A stretch of DNA of 64,000 nt from Frankia casuarinae (GCF_000013345.1 NC_007777.1:1984001-2048000), one strand, 5' to 3'. Shown: positions 1 through 8,427, counted from the first letter of the stretch. Made by a program: numbers and translations. The notes: generated by a model not told the origin, from the sequence alone.

Positions 1-522
1 GGGGCGATCGCCTTCTACGTCTTCGTCTACACCCTCGGGCTGAAGCGCCGCACCCCGTCGAACATCGTCATCGGGGGCGCGGCCGGCTGCTTCCCCGTCC
101 TGATCGGATGGTCGGCGGTCACGGGGACCGTCGGCTGGGCCGCGGTGCTGCTGTTCGCCGTCGTCTTCTTCTGGACCCCGCCGCACTTCTGGGCGTTGGC
201 GATGAAGTTCCGCGACGACTACGCCGCGGCGGGCGTCCCCATGCTGCCGGTCGTCGCCTCCGTCCAGGTCGTCACCCGGCGGATGCTGGGCTACGCCTAC
301 GCGATGGTCGCCGCCTCGCTCGCGGTCGCTCCCGTCGCCTCCACCGGCCCGGTCTACCTCGTCGCCGCCGTCGCGGTGGGAGCCTGGTTCCTGGTCGAGT
401 CGCACCGGGTCGCCCGCCGGGCCCGGCACGGCGAGGACCCGAGGCCGATGCGCCTGTTCCACATGTCGATCACGTATCTGACCCTGCTGTTCGTGGCGAT
501 CGCCGTCACCGCTCTCGTCTGA
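1..522 (+). CDS. ctaB: Protoheme IX farnesyltransferase, C-terminal part
   Basis: This is the last 173 codons of CtaB (heme O synthase), whose 5' end lies before the window. The UbiA-family membrane enzyme joins a farnesyl group to protoheme IX, the first step from heme B to heme A for cytochrome oxidase. Family landmarks are clear: a KRRTP-NIVIGG segment near residue 16, the [12 protein letters not shown] segment near residue 57 followed by [16 protein letters not shown], and several hydrophobic membrane spans to the end. The TGA stop is followed within 30 bases by a strong hairpin terminator. Its usual partner ctaA lies 2.3 kb downstream on the other strand, separated by insertion-sequence remains. 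The identification is secure; only the N-terminus is missing. Confidence 0.95.
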   Translation, partial: GAIAFYVFVYTLGLKRRTPSNIVIGGAAGCFPVLIGWSAVTGTVGWAAVLLFAVVFFWTPPHFWALAMKFRDDYAAAGVPMLPVVASVQVVTRRMLGYAYAMVAASLAVAPVASTGPVYLVAAVAVGAWFLVESHRVARRARHGEDPRPMRLFHMSITYLTLLFVAIAVTALV

Positions 523-544
523 TCTCGCCCGACCCCACCGACCC

Positions 545-592
545 CGCCCCGTCCTGATCCCGGTGTCACCGGGCGGGACGGGGCGTTGTTTT
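545..592 (+). terminator. Rho-independent terminator after ctaB
   Basis: A perfect inverted repeat, GCCCCGTCC at 546-554 and GGACGGGGC at 576-584 (extendable by one C-G pair), encloses a second small hairpin (CCCGGT and ACCGGG at 559-573). It is followed by the T-rich tract TTGTTTT at 586-592. It sits 22 bases past the ctaB stop, as expected for an intrinsic terminator. Confidence 0.8.
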
Positions 593-645
593 GCCGGCGG
601 GCCGCCCGCGAACGGGTCTGGGACGGGCCCACCCGTCCTGGCCAG

Positions 646-1095
646 TTGACACCAGTGCGGCGCGTCTACCGGACGGGCACACCCAGACCCGGCGGACCAC
701 CGCGGCTGGTCGTGGCCACCACCGACCCGGCGACCCTGCCATCGACCAGCACCTGGTATCTGGCCACCACCCTGCCCCACCCCGACCTGCCCACCGCGGC
801 GGCATCGGCGTTCCCACCCGCCGCCCACAGCGAGATCGACCGCCTGTACGGGCCGCACGGCTGGGTCGAACAAGACTACAAACAGATCACACACGAACTC
901 GGCTGGGCCGACGTCCAGGTCCGCTCCGCCACCGCGATCGCCCGCCACCCGGCCCTGGTGAACTGCGCGTTCAGCCTGTGCTGGCACGACACCCCCGAAC
1001 ACCCACCACCCCACCCGGCGGCAGCCCGCGTCCGGTCCCGACCCGCACACTGCCGTCCTGGCCGGCCAGCCTCCGCCGGGTCCGCGCCTGCCTGA
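646..1095 (+). pseudogene. IS701-type transposase, C-terminal remnant
   Basis: The translation between about 700 and 985 matches the end of IS701/IS4-type DDE transposases. It has LVVATTDPATLP, then STWYLATTLP, then a WVEQDYKQITHELGWADVQV segment that contains the last catalytic glutamate of the DDE triad, then ALVNCAFSLCW. No N-terminal two thirds is present and no start codon fits, so this is a dead fragment. The reading frame is open to a TGA at 1095 but the last 35 residues look random. It is part of the debris that interrupts the ctaB-ctaA neighbourhood. Confidence 0.7.
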
Positions 1096-1152
1096 TCCCG
1101 TTCCGTCTCCCGCGGCAGCGGAGGCGATCGCGTTATTCGGTTCTGGCGACGA

Positions 1153-1470
1153 TCACGTGATGGCCTGGTTTCCGAGTTGTCTGATCAACACGCGCTTACG
1201 CAGGAGATCGAAGTTCGCCCGTCCATACATCTGCCTCTTCACCATCTTTAGGAATCGTAATGAAATAACAAATGCATGTTCGGGAGCATCTTAGCAGGTC
1301 ACAGGGCCGCGAGAGGCTCAAGTTGCACAGGTTATTTCATTCCGCCTACTTACAGTTACGTGGAATCACGGCGCCCTCGACGGGCCCGGAACTGTGCGGC
1401 AGGGTGAGCCCGGCGACGACGGCGTCGTAGTCGTTGCGGAGGTGGCGGGCGAACGACGCCAGCGCTGGCA
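1153..1470 (-). pseudogene. ISL3-type transposase, broken C-terminal remnant
   Basis: Read on the minus strand, 1470-1365 gives LPALASFARHLRNDYDAVVA followed by GLTLPHSSGPVEG. The strand 1250-1153 gives KMVKRQMYGRANFDLLRKRV and then a stop. In ISL3-family transposases these two segments are adjacent (SSG.VEG...K.IKRQMYGRA.FDLLR.RVL). Here they are separated by about 100 bases with in-frame stops and an 83-bp segment bounded by an inverted repeat. No intact N-terminal part exists, so it is a decayed copy. Confidence 0.7.
1259..1341. repeat. 83-bp segment with 11-bp terminal inverted repeats
   Basis: AATGAAATAAC at 1259-1269 and its exact reverse complement GTTATTTCATT at 1331-1341 bound an 83-bp stretch. 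It is AT-richer than its surroundings and lies exactly where the ISL3-type transposase remnant is interrupted. It could be a small non-autonomous insertion (MITE-like) or a secondary structure; no target-site duplication was recognised. Confidence 0.45.
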
Positions 1471-1785
1471 GGTAGGGCCGCGAAGGCGGGCATGGCCACC
1501 GGCATCGGCGAGACCTTTCAGCAGGTTGGTGTCGCCATCGGGATCGCCGGCTTCGGCGCGCTGTTTCAGCAGCTGGTGCTGTCGAAGTACGCTGGACCTT
1601 CGGCCGTGGGACGGGAAGTTGCCGTCGGCAACATCACCCGGGCTGGCGACGCCGGTCGGGCCGCGTTCGTGCATAGCTTCACCAGCGTCATGGTCGTCTG
1701 CGCCATTGTGTGCGCGGTCGGCGCCCTGGTTGCCTTCTTCTTCATCCGGCAGCGGGACCTGCATGAATCGGCGCAGGTGTTGTAG
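1471..1785 (+). pseudogene. DHA2-type MFS transporter, C-terminal remnant
   Basis: The frame encodes AGRAAKAGMATGIGETFQQV, the typical late segment of EmrB/QacA-type 14-helix drug exporters, then VAIGIAGFGALFQ. It ends with a last membrane span (MVVCAIVCAVGALVAFFFI) and RQRDLHESA. Only about 105 of the usual 480 to 550 residues remain. An ATG at 1492 could start a 97-residue product, but a single-helix fragment of this kind is unlikely to work. The upstream boundary coincides with the ISL3-type remnant, so transposition or deletion probably truncated it. Confidence 0.75.
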
Positions 1786-1832
1786 CGGTCGACCCGGTCC
1801 CCGGGTCGCTCCACCCCGGGGACCGGTCTGGT

Positions 1833-2375
1833 TCACGAGACCGCTGCGGTCAGCGCGGCCAGTGACTTGAGCACACCGGCCCGGATCTGGTCATCGGTGA
1901 CCACGCCCTGGTCGTTGATGGTCGATCTGTGGACGGGGATGTGCATGCAGGCTTCCTCGACGATCATGGCGCCGGTGTAACGCAGCACCTTGCGCAGGGA
2001 ATCGTGCGCGTCCGCGGCCTTTGTCGTGGACGGCGATACGTTGATCCATGCCGTGGGTTTGTCCCCGATCTCGATCCCACCGACGGTCCAGTCGAGCAGG
2101 TTCTTAAAGGAACCCGGCAGTGCGCCCGCGTACTCCGGCGTGCAGATCAGGATCGCAGCGGCCGATGCAATGCGGGCCCGCAGGTCCACTACCGACACAG
2201 GCAAAGGATCTTGGTCGTCGTCAGGGTTAAAGTGCGGCAGCTTGGCCATACCGTCGTAGTCGTCCGCAACGAATCCCGGCGGGGTCAATGCTCGCGTGGT
2301 GCGTAGCAGCGCCGAGTTGGACGACCCGGCGCGGAGGCTTCCGCATAGCAGAAGAATTTTTTGGGTGGCATCCAC
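1833..2375 (-). CDS. NADPH-dependent FMN reductase family protein
   Basis: A 180-residue flavodoxin-fold protein of the NADPH-dependent FMN reductase / azoreductase family, which transfers hydride from NAD(P)H to FMN or quinones in the cytoplasm. The N-terminus LLLCGSLRAGSSNSALLRT (residues 9-27) is the FMN phosphate-binding loop; ICTPEYAGALPGSFKNLLDW (about 77-96) is the family's second signature. Length is normal for the family. It stands alone between the MFS remnant and ctaA, reading leftward; the physiological substrate cannot be inferred. Identification to family is firm. Confidence 0.9.
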   Translation of the reverse strand: MDATQKILLLCGSLRAGSSNSALLRTTRALTPPGFVADDYDGMAKLPHFNPDDDQDPLPVSVVDLRARIASAAAILICTPEYAGALPGSFKNLLDWTVGGIEIGDKPTAWINVSPSTTKAADAHDSLRKVLRYTGAMIVEEACMHIPVHRSTINDQGVVTDDQIRAGVLKSLAALTAAVS

Positions 2376-2790
2376 ACGGCCGATTCTAGCCGCCGACTTT
2401 CACCTGGTCCTTCGTTGGGTGTGCCAGAAATGGAAAATTACTCCTGAGTTGGGAAGGTCAGGCTTGTCCAAGCCTCCATCCATCATAATCGAGCTCCAAA
2501 TCATCGGTCATCCGGCGAGACCCCCGCAACGGCGCTGTTGCATTGTGAGGAGTCGGGGCAGGGCCTCGACAAGATCACATAAGGCTGTGATCGGTTACAC
2601 TCGGTAGTGGCGCTGGCGCCCGGTCTGGGGGACGGTCTCCAGACCATGCCCAACCCTCCACACTTGTCCGTCGCGTTTCCGTCGCGACGTCGGCCCCTCG
2701 GCGGAGGCCGTGCCGCGGCGGGTCGTCGGACGTCGAGCCGGCCGCCGGGACTGTTTCCCGTCTCAGGAACGGGGCGTGGCCGCCGTGGCC
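2376..2790. other. Intergenic region upstream of the FMN reductase gene
   Basis: No convincing gene is seen. The 2376-2600 part is less GC-rich than the flanks and should hold the promoter of the leftward FMN reductase gene. Open frames here have no recognisable protein features. The right end runs into a 17-bp tandem repeat. Confidence 0.5.
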
Positions 2791-2855
2791 AGGGTGTCGG
2801 TGGTCCCAGGGTGTCGGTGGTCCCAGGGTGTCGGTGGTCCCAGGGTGTCGGTGGT
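2791..2855. repeat. 17-bp tandem repeat, nearly four copies
   Basis: The unit AGGGTGTCGGTGGTCCC repeats head to tail from 2791 and ends at the ctaA stop codon (the last copy changes into GGTCTAGG). It lies just 3' of ctaA on the minus strand. No hairpin with a T tract is formed, so it is a simple tandem repeat and not an obvious terminator. Confidence 0.8.
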
Positions 2856-3884
2856 CTAGGAGCCGATGCCGGCGCCGGTGGGGGCGGTGGTCCCGACCGG
2901 CCCGGCGGGCGCGGGGACCTCGGCGCCGGCCGCCGCGAGCGTGGGCGCCGCGTCCGGTGCCGGCCGGGGGTGCCGGGAGCTCAGGGCGAGCCAGAGCCGC
3001 AGCGCGGCGACCCACATCACGGTCGCCCCGGTCATGTGCAGGGCGACGAGGAGGGCGGGAACGCCGAGGAAGTACTGAGTGAATCCGATCGCGGCCTGCG
3101 CGAGGACGGTCCCGACCAGGGCGAGGGAGGTCCGCCTGGCCTCGTCGGGGGCCTCGGCGACCCGCACCGCGAACGCCATGGCCGCGACGAGCCCGACCAG
3201 CAGCATCGCGCCGTCGGCGTGCAGTTGGGAGACGTTGACGAGGTCGAACCCGAAGCGGGCCGGATGGTCGCTGTCACCGCTGTGCGGCCCGGCGCCGGTC
3301 ACGACCGTGCCGAGGACGAGCACCCCCGCCGAGACGACCACCAGCAGGCGCGCCAGCCACCGCAGCGCGGGACCGACCCCCGGGGTCGGCGCACCCGCGT
3401 CCTGGCGGGCCCGGTGGTCCAGCAGGACCGCGTTCCACAGCAGGACCATGGAGAGCAGGAAATGGGCGGCGACGGTCGCCGGGTGCAGCTTCGTCAGGAC
3501 GGTGATCCCGCCGAGCACGGCCTGCCCGAGGAAACCCACCCAGAGGCCGAAGGACAGCAGTCGAAGATCGCGCCGCCGTCCGCCCCGCAGGCGGAGCGCG
3601 ACCAGCGGGGTGATCAGCGTCACGAGGCCGACCACCAGGCCGACGACCCGGTTGCCGAACTCGATCGCTCCGTGCAGGGCGTATTCCGAGTGCGGCACGA
3701 ACGAGCCGTCCCCGCACTGCGGCCAGGTCGGGCAGCCGAGGCCGGAGCCGGTCAGGCGGACCACGCCGCCACTCACCACGATCAGTGACAGCAAGACCAC
3801 GTTGAGCGTGGTGAGGAGCCGGAAGGCGCGAAGGCTGATCAGCGGCAAACTCCGACGCTCTGTAGAAGCTGGCACGACTGCCAT
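2856..3884 (-). CDS. ctaA: Heme A synthase
   Basis: A 342-residue membrane protein of the CtaA/Cox15 family that oxidises the C8 methyl of heme O to a formyl group, giving heme A for cytochrome aa3 oxidase. After a short N-terminus come repeated membrane spans. The motif GGVVRLTGSGLGCPTWPQC (about residues 39-57) is diagnostic, and the conserved histidines lie in HGAIEFGNRVVG, HFLLSM, QLHADGA and ALHMTGA. The last 40 residues are a Pro/Ala-rich tail. It is divergent from the ctaB end upstream and reads leftward like the ABC transporter genes next to it. Identification is secure. Confidence 0.95.
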   Translation of the reverse strand: MAVVPASTERRSLPLISLRAFRLLTTLNVVLLSLIVVSGGVVRLTGSGLGCPTWPQCGDGSFVPHSEYALHGAIEFGNRVVGLVVGLVTLITPLVALRLRGGRRRDLRLLSFGLWVGFLGQAVLGGITVLTKLHPATVAAHFLLSMVLLWNAVLLDHRARQDAGAPTPGVGPALRWLARLLVVVSAGVLVLGTVVTGAGPHSGDSDHPARFGFDLVNVSQLHADGAMLLVGLVAAMAFAVRVAEAPDEARRTSLALVGTVLAQAAIGFTQYFLGVPALLVALHMTGATVMWVAALRLWLALSSRHPRPAPDAAPTLAAAGAEVPAPAGPVGTTAPTGAGIGS

Positions 3885-3986
3885 GGTAACGCCCTGTCCG
3901 GCACGGGCCGCTCGGATCCTTCTCCGTTGGTCGGATGGTGCCTGCCGGCCGGATGGTCGCGGTGTCGGCTCTACTCCCAGTCGGCT

Positions 3987-4772
3987 CTACTCCCAACGGA
4001 AGGTGCGGGCGGCGAGCGCCAGACTCGCCACCGCCCAGGCCACGAGCACGATCAGGGGGCGTGCCCCCGGACCGTCGCCCTCTGCCAGGACGGCCCGCAG
4101 CCCGTCCGACAGCGCCGCGGTCGGCAGCGCCTCGGCGACCGCCCGCAGCCAGCCGGGAAGCTTCGACAGCGGGAACACCACCCCGCCGATCAGCAGCAGC
4201 ACCAGGTAGACGCCGTTGGCGGCGGCGAGCGTCGCCTCGGCCCGCAGGGCTCCGGCCATCAGCAGGCCGAGCCCCGAGAACGCGGCTGTGCCCAGGACGA
4301 GTAGCGCCAGCACCGCCGGAACCCCGACCGGCCCGCCGGTCGGGTCCCAGCCCAGCGCGAATCCGACCGCCACCAGGAGCACCAGCTGGATGACCTCGAC
4401 GGCGAGCACCGCCAACGTCTTGCCGGCGAGCAGGACCACGCGCGGCAGCGGGGTCGCCCCGAGGCGTTTGAGTACGCCGTAGGAGCGTTCGAAGCCCGTC
4501 GCGATCGCCTGCCCGGTGAAGGCGGTCGACATCACGGCCAGCGCGAGCACCCCGGGGACGAGGAAGTCCACCGGCCGCTCGGTGGAGCTCGGCAGCACGT
4601 CGACGGCGGTGAAGAAGGCCAGCAGACCGACCGGGATGATCAGGGTGAGCAGGACGGACTCGCCGCGCCGCAGGGTGAGTACCAGCTCGAGCCTGGTCTG
4701 TGCCGCCAGCATCCGGACCCGTGAGGCGGGCGCCGGAGCCGGGCGCAGATCGAGCAGCGGGACGCCGGTCAT
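3987..4772 (-). CDS. ABC-2 type transporter permease
   Basis: A 261-residue integral membrane protein with about six hydrophobic segments, typical of ABC-2 permeases that work with a single separate ATPase. Its N-terminal cytoplasmic part (RVRMLAAQTRLELVLTLRR) precedes the first span, and the GVLKRLGATPLPR loop between spans is a common feature of this family in actinobacteria. Its start overlaps the stop of the ATPase gene by 4 bases, so the two are translated together. In many actinobacteria an exporter of this kind sits between ctaA and sufR, as here; its substrate is unknown. Confidence 0.88.
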   Translation of the reverse strand: MTGVPLLDLRPAPAPASRVRMLAAQTRLELVLTLRRGESVLLTLIIPVGLLAFFTAVDVLPSSTERPVDFLVPGVLALAVMSTAFTGQAIATGFERSYGVLKRLGATPLPRVVLLAGKTLAVLAVEVIQLVLLVAVGFALGWDPTGGPVGVPAVLALLVLGTAAFSGLGLLMAGALRAEATLAAANGVYLVLLLIGGVVFPLSKLPGWLRAVAEALPTAALSDGLRAVLAEGDGPGARPLIVLVAWAVASLALAARTFRWE

Positions 4773-5893
4773 GAGCGCAGCTCCGATCCGGTCAGTTCCA
4801 CGAAGACGTCCTCCAGCGTGCGTTGTTCGACCCGGAGATCCTCTGCCAGGATGCCGTTACCCGCGCACCAGGCGGTCACCGCGGCGAGCAGTTGCGGGTC
4901 GACCGTGCCCTGCAACAGGTAGTGCCCAGCCGGGCCCTCCTGCACGGTGGTGCCGTCGGGCAGCGCGAGCAGCAGCCGGCCGAGATCCAGCCCGGCGGGG
5001 GCCCGGAAGCGCAGCTGCCCCTCGGCGCCGCCCCGGGTGAGCTCCGCGGGGGAGCCGACCGCCACCACCCTGCCGTGGTCGACGATGATCACCTGATCGG
5101 CGAGCCGTTCGGCCTCGTCCATGGCGTGGGTGGTCAGCACGACGGTGACCCCGGCCGTGCGCAGCTCCTCGACGAGTTCCCAGGTGTCCCGCCGGCCCTG
5201 GACGTCCAACCCGGCCGTCGGCTCGTCGAGGAAGACCAGCTCCGGGCGGCCGACCACGGCCATCGCCAGCGACAGCCGCTGCTGCTGGCCGCCGGAGAGC
5301 CGGCGGAACGGGGTACCGGCGGACCCGGCCAGCCCGAGCCGGTCCAACAGCGCCGCGGGATCCAGCGGGTGGCGGTAGTGCGAGGCGACGAGGCGCAGCA
5401 TCTCGCCGGCGCGGGCGCCGGGATACATCCCCCCGGACTGCAGCATCACCCCGACCCGGGGGCGCAGGGCAACGGCGTCCGCCCAGGGGTCGAGTCCGAG
5501 GACCCGCACCTCGCCCGCGTCGGGGCGGCGGAATCCCTCGCAGATCTCCACGGTGGTTGTCTTGCCGGCGCCGTTCGGCCCGAGCAGCGCCGTGACCGTG
5601 CCGGTCGGGACGGTAAGTGACAGTTCGTCCACGGCGCGTATCCGACCATCGGGTGTCGTCGACGGTCGAGCGGCGTCGCCGGAAGGGACCGGCGGCGCCG
5701 GGGGCGCCTGGCGCACGGGGGGCGTAGGGGACGGCGTAGGGGACGTGGAGAACGCCGCGGGACCGCGCCCGGCCCGACCGGTGCGGGTCCGCCGCCCGGA
5801 CCCGTGAGGACGACGACCGGAACGCGGGGAAGCGGACCGCGAGGAATACGTCTTCACGAGGTCCGTGACACTGACTGCCAGGATCTCGGCCAC
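4769..5893 (-). CDS. ABC transporter ATP-binding protein (exporter), with an inserted linker
   Basis: A 374-residue ABC ATPase partnered with the permease. Walker A is LLGPNGAGKTTT, the signature is LSGGQQQRLSLAMAVVGRP, Walker B is ELVFLDEPTAGLD, and the H-loop is TTHAMDEAERL. The C-terminal 70 residues resemble drug-exporter ATPases (EDVFVELTG). The GTG start has AGGA 8 bases upstream. Unusual: between the first strand (VTDLVKTY, residues 9-16) and its continuation (RIRAVDELSL, about 84-93) lies a Pro/Arg/Ser-rich insertion of roughly 65 residues, in the region that normally forms the A-loop strand pair. Confidence 0.9.
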   Translation of the reverse strand: MAEILAVSVTDLVKTYSSRSASPRSGRRPHGSGRRTRTGRAGRGPAAFSTSPTPSPTPPVRQAPPAPPVPSGDAARPSTTPDGRIRAVDELSLTVPTGTVTALLGPNGAGKTTTVEICEGFRRPDAGEVRVLGLDPWADAVALRPRVGVMLQSGGMYPGARAGEMLRLVASHYRHPLDPAALLDRLGLAGSAGTPFRRLSGGQQQRLSLAMAVVGRPELVFLDEPTAGLDVQGRRDTWELVEELRTAGVTVVLTTHAMDEAERLADQVIIVDHGRVVAVGSPAELTRGGAEGQLRFRAPAGLDLGRLLLALPDGTTVQEGPAGHYLLQGTVDPQLLAAVTAWCAGNGILAEDLRVEQRTLEDVFVELTGSELRS

Positions 5894-6028
5894 CTTGCGA
5901 TCCTACGGACATCGCGGGTCGGGCGGAGGGCCGGTCCGCCCCGGCACGAGGCCTTCGGCTGGGTGGAACGGGCACCACCGGGCGGCCGTGCCCTAGTCCC
6001 GTTGCCAGTCCCGTTGCCAGTCCCGTTG

Positions 6029-6586
6029 CTAGCCCCGTTGCTGCGGCGGGCGGACGGGCAGCGCCCGGCGGCGCCCGCCGACCGCCACCGGCTCGCCTGG
6101 CTCCACCAGCGCTCCCCAGGCGCCCAGCCGCTCGTACAGCATCGCCGGCGTGGTGCTGTAGAGCCGGGACAACGACTGCAGGTCGGAGCGACGCAGCCGC
6201 AGGACGTCGCGTGAACTGTCCGACCGCAGGACCTGCACGATGGCGATCCAGCGCCGCAGCGGTCCGGTGCGGGTCGGGGGCAGCTTGCGCAGCCGGCGCA
6301 GGTCGATGACCAGCGGCGGCAGATGGTCGGTCTCGCGGCGATCGGCGGCCGGCGGTACCAGCAGCGTCGCGGGAACGTCGTACAGCTCGGCGAGCTCGAC
6401 CAGTCGATGCACGCGCAGGGTCCGAGAGCCTCGCTCGTAGGCGCCCAGGGTCCCGGCAGTCCACCGGCCATGCGTGCGCTCCTGGACGTCCAGCAGCGAC
6501 AAGCCACGCCGGTTGCGCGCCGCGCGAAGCCGGCGGCCGAGCTCCAGGGCGTAGTCCGCCTCGGTCACGGTCTCCGTCCGGGTCAA
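6029..6586 (-). CDS. BldD-like transcriptional regulator with c-di-GMP signature
   Basis: A 185-residue protein similar over its length to BldD, the c-di-GMP-dependent developmental regulator of Streptomyces. Residues 13-70 form an XRE-type helix-turn-helix (LGRRLRAARNRRGLSLLDVQ, then AYERGSRTLRVHRLVELAEL). The C-terminal domain contains R121-S-D123, eight residues, then R132-R-S-D135, which matches the BldD c-di-GMP-binding signature RXD-X8-RXXD. The frame can start at a TTG (6586) or at a GTG (6568); the second gives an N-terminus closer to BldD. A palindrome matching the BldD box lies 30 bases upstream, suggesting autoregulation. Family known; targets inferred only. Confidence 0.85.
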   Translation of the reverse strand: MTRTETVTEADYALELGRRLRAARNRRGLSLLDVQERTHGRWTAGTLGAYERGSRTLRVHRLVELAELYDVPATLLVPPAADRRETDHLPPLVIDLRRLRKLPPTRTGPLRRWIAIVQVLRSDSSRDVLRLRRSDLQSLSRLYSTTPAMLYERLGAWGALVEPGEPVAVGGRRRALPVRPPQQRG

Positions 6587-6615
6587 GGTCGACAGGAGAC
6601 GCCAACCGCCCCCTG

Positions 6616-6628
6616 TGACAGATTGTCA
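6616..6628. promoter_or_regulatory. Candidate BldD box upstream of the BldD-like gene
   Basis: TGACAGATTGTCA at 6616-6628 is a perfect 5-3-5 dyad and fits the published BldD consensus TNAC-N5-GTNA exactly. It lies 30 bp from the TTG start (48 bp from the alternative GTG) of the leftward BldD-like gene. BldD of Streptomyces is known to repress its own gene, so an autoregulatory operator is the natural reading. One 13-bp match can occur by chance. Confidence 0.5.
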
Positions 6629-6809
6629 GGCCTCGGTTCGTCTGGCAGCCGGTTCGACCAAGAAGCCGCGAGGGAACGTGGCCCTGGCGTGGTCCCGCGG
6701 TCGCGGGGCGCAATCCGGGAATCGCGACAGTGTTTTTCCGGCCGCGCCAGCCCCGTCAGCCCGGTCGGCCGGTCAGTCCCGGTCGGCCCGGTCGGCACCG
6801 TCGGCCCGG

Positions 6810-8342
6810 TCAGTCCCAGTCGGCGTCGTCGGCGTCCTTGGCCCAGTCCCGGGCCCGGTCCACGGCGCGCAGCCATCGCCGGTAGGACCGGTCCCGCTCG
6901 GCCCGGGACAGCCTCGGCCGGTACCGCTCGGCGCTGCGCCGATGCCCGGCGAGCTCCTCGCGGTCGGCGAAGAACCCGGTCGCGAGCCCCGCGAGGTAGG
7001 CCGAACCGAGCGCGGTCGTCTCGATGTTGTCCGGGACGTCGAGCTCGACGCCGAGCAGGTCGGCCTGGAACTGCATGAGCCAGTGGTTGCGGGCGGCCCC
7101 GCTGTCGGCCCGCAGCTCGCGCACCGGGAAGCCCGCGGCACCCATCGCCTCGACGACGTCCCGGGTGCGGTAGGCGATGCCCTCGAGCACCGCGCGGACG
7201 ACGTGCGCCCGGGTGGTCCCCCGGGTGATCCCGAGCAGTGCGCCGCGGGCGCGGGGATCCCAGTGAGGGGCGCCGAGGCCGGCGAGCGCCGGGACGAAGT
7301 AGACGCCGTCGTTGCCGGTCAGGGAGGCGGCCAGGTCGGCGGTCTCGGTGGCATCCCGGATGATCCCCAGGGAGTCCCGTAGCCAGTCGACGGCGGCACC
7401 GGTGGACAGGACCGCTCCCTCCAGCGCGTACCGCACCGGTTCGCCGTCGAGCTGGAACGCCGCGGTCCGCAGCAGCGTCGACTGCGGCGCCGGCAGGGCC
7501 GAGCCGGTGTTCACCAGCACGAAGGAACCGGTGCCATAGGTGTTCTTGGCCTGGCCGGGTTCGAAGCAGCCCTGGGCGAACAGAGCGGCCTGCTGGTCGC
7601 CGATCACGGCCGCCACCGGGATCCGCACGCCGAGGAAGGCGTCCGGATCGGTCTCGGCGTAGACCCGCGAGCTCGGCGCGACAGCGGGCAGCACCTCGGC
7701 GGGAACGCCCAGCAGATCGAGCATCTCCGGGGACCAGGTCGCGGCGGCGAGGTCGAGCAGCAGGGTGCGGGAGGCGTTCGTGACGTCGGTGACGTGCGCG
7801 GCCCCGGCGGTCAGCTTCCAGACCAGCCAGGAATCGACGGTGCCGAAGGCGATCTCCCCCCGGCCGGCGCGCCGGCGCAGCCCGGGGTCGTCGTCCAGGA
7901 TCCAGCCGATCTTGGTACCGGAGAAGTAGGGGTCGAGTACCAGCCCGGTGCGTTCCCCCACCGCACCCGCGTGCCCCTCGGCGGTGAGGCGTTCGCAGAC
8001 CGCGGCCGTCCGCCGGTCCTGCCACCCGATGGCCGGGTGGACCGGGGCGGAGGTCCGCCGGTCCCACAGCACGGTGGTCTCGCGCTGGTTGGTGATGCCG
8101 AGGGCGGCGAGCTCCCCGGCCCGGCGACCGCAGCCGGCCAGGGCCGCGGCGACGGTGTCGACGACGCTGCGCCAGAGCTCGTCCGGATCCTGCTCGACCC
8201 AGCCCGGCCGGGGGAACCCGGGCCGGATCCCGGTGTAGCCGCGGCCGACGACCACCCCGTCCCGGTCGAGCAGGCAGACCGTGGTCCCGGTGGTCCCCTG
8301 GTCGACCGCCGCCACCAGGGATCCGCGTGCCGGCACGCTCAT
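6810..8342 (-). CDS. glpK: Glycerol kinase
   Basis: A 510-residue FGGY-family kinase that phosphorylates glycerol to glycerol 3-phosphate. The N-terminus LVAAVDQGTTGTTVCLLDRD is the first ATP-binding segment; GITNQRETTVLWDR and GWQDRRTAAVCERL are glycerol kinase motifs; DPYFSGTKIGWILDD (about residues 139-153) is a family signature; KNTYGTGSFVLVNTG is the adenosine-loop motif. The ATG at 8342 is chosen because GGGAGGA lies 6-7 bases upstream and the next residues match family N-termini; an upstream ATG at 8420 lacks both. No glpF or glpD is next to it. A repeat-rich 150-bp leader precedes it. Confidence 0.93.
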   Translation of the reverse strand: MSVPARGSLVAAVDQGTTGTTVCLLDRDGVVVGRGYTGIRPGFPRPGWVEQDPDELWRSVVDTVAAALAGCGRRAGELAALGITNQRETTVLWDRRTSAPVHPAIGWQDRRTAAVCERLTAEGHAGAVGERTGLVLDPYFSGTKIGWILDDDPGLRRRAGRGEIAFGTVDSWLVWKLTAGAAHVTDVTNASRTLLLDLAAATWSPEMLDLLGVPAEVLPAVAPSSRVYAETDPDAFLGVRIPVAAVIGDQQAALFAQGCFEPGQAKNTYGTGSFVLVNTGSALPAPQSTLLRTAAFQLDGEPVRYALEGAVLSTGAAVDWLRDSLGIIRDATETADLAASLTGNDGVYFVPALAGLGAPHWDPRARGALLGITRGTTRAHVVRAVLEGIAYRTRDVVEAMGAAGFPVRELRADSGAARNHWLMQFQADLLGVELDVPDNIETTALGSAYLAGLATGFFADREELAGHRRSAERYRPRLSRAERDRSYRRWLRAVDRARDWAKDADDADWD

Positions 8343-8370
8343 CTCGTTCCTCCCGCCCACGGGTCCGCTG

Positions 8371-8427
8371 ACGCATGGTAAGGACGCATGGTAAGGAGGC
8401 ATGGTAGGGGAGCGATGCACGGTAAGG
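8371..8427. repeat. 13-bp tandem repeats in the glpK upstream region
   Basis: ACGCATGGTAAGG occurs twice in direct tandem (8371-8383 and 8384-8396), followed by AGGCATGGTAGGG (8397-8409) and a more degenerate copy ending GATGCACGGTAAGG (to 8427). The tract lies 29-85 bp before the glpK start and could be a regulator-binding array or replication slippage. Confidence 0.55.

Noticed and set aside
586-817. Short frames overlapping the ctaB terminator on both strands.
   Set aside because: They lie in the terminator and transposase remnant and have no start signals.
1492-1785. A complete 97-residue membrane protein.
   Set aside because: It is the C-terminal end of a 14-span exporter, in frame with further family residues upstream of the ATG; treated as a truncated gene.
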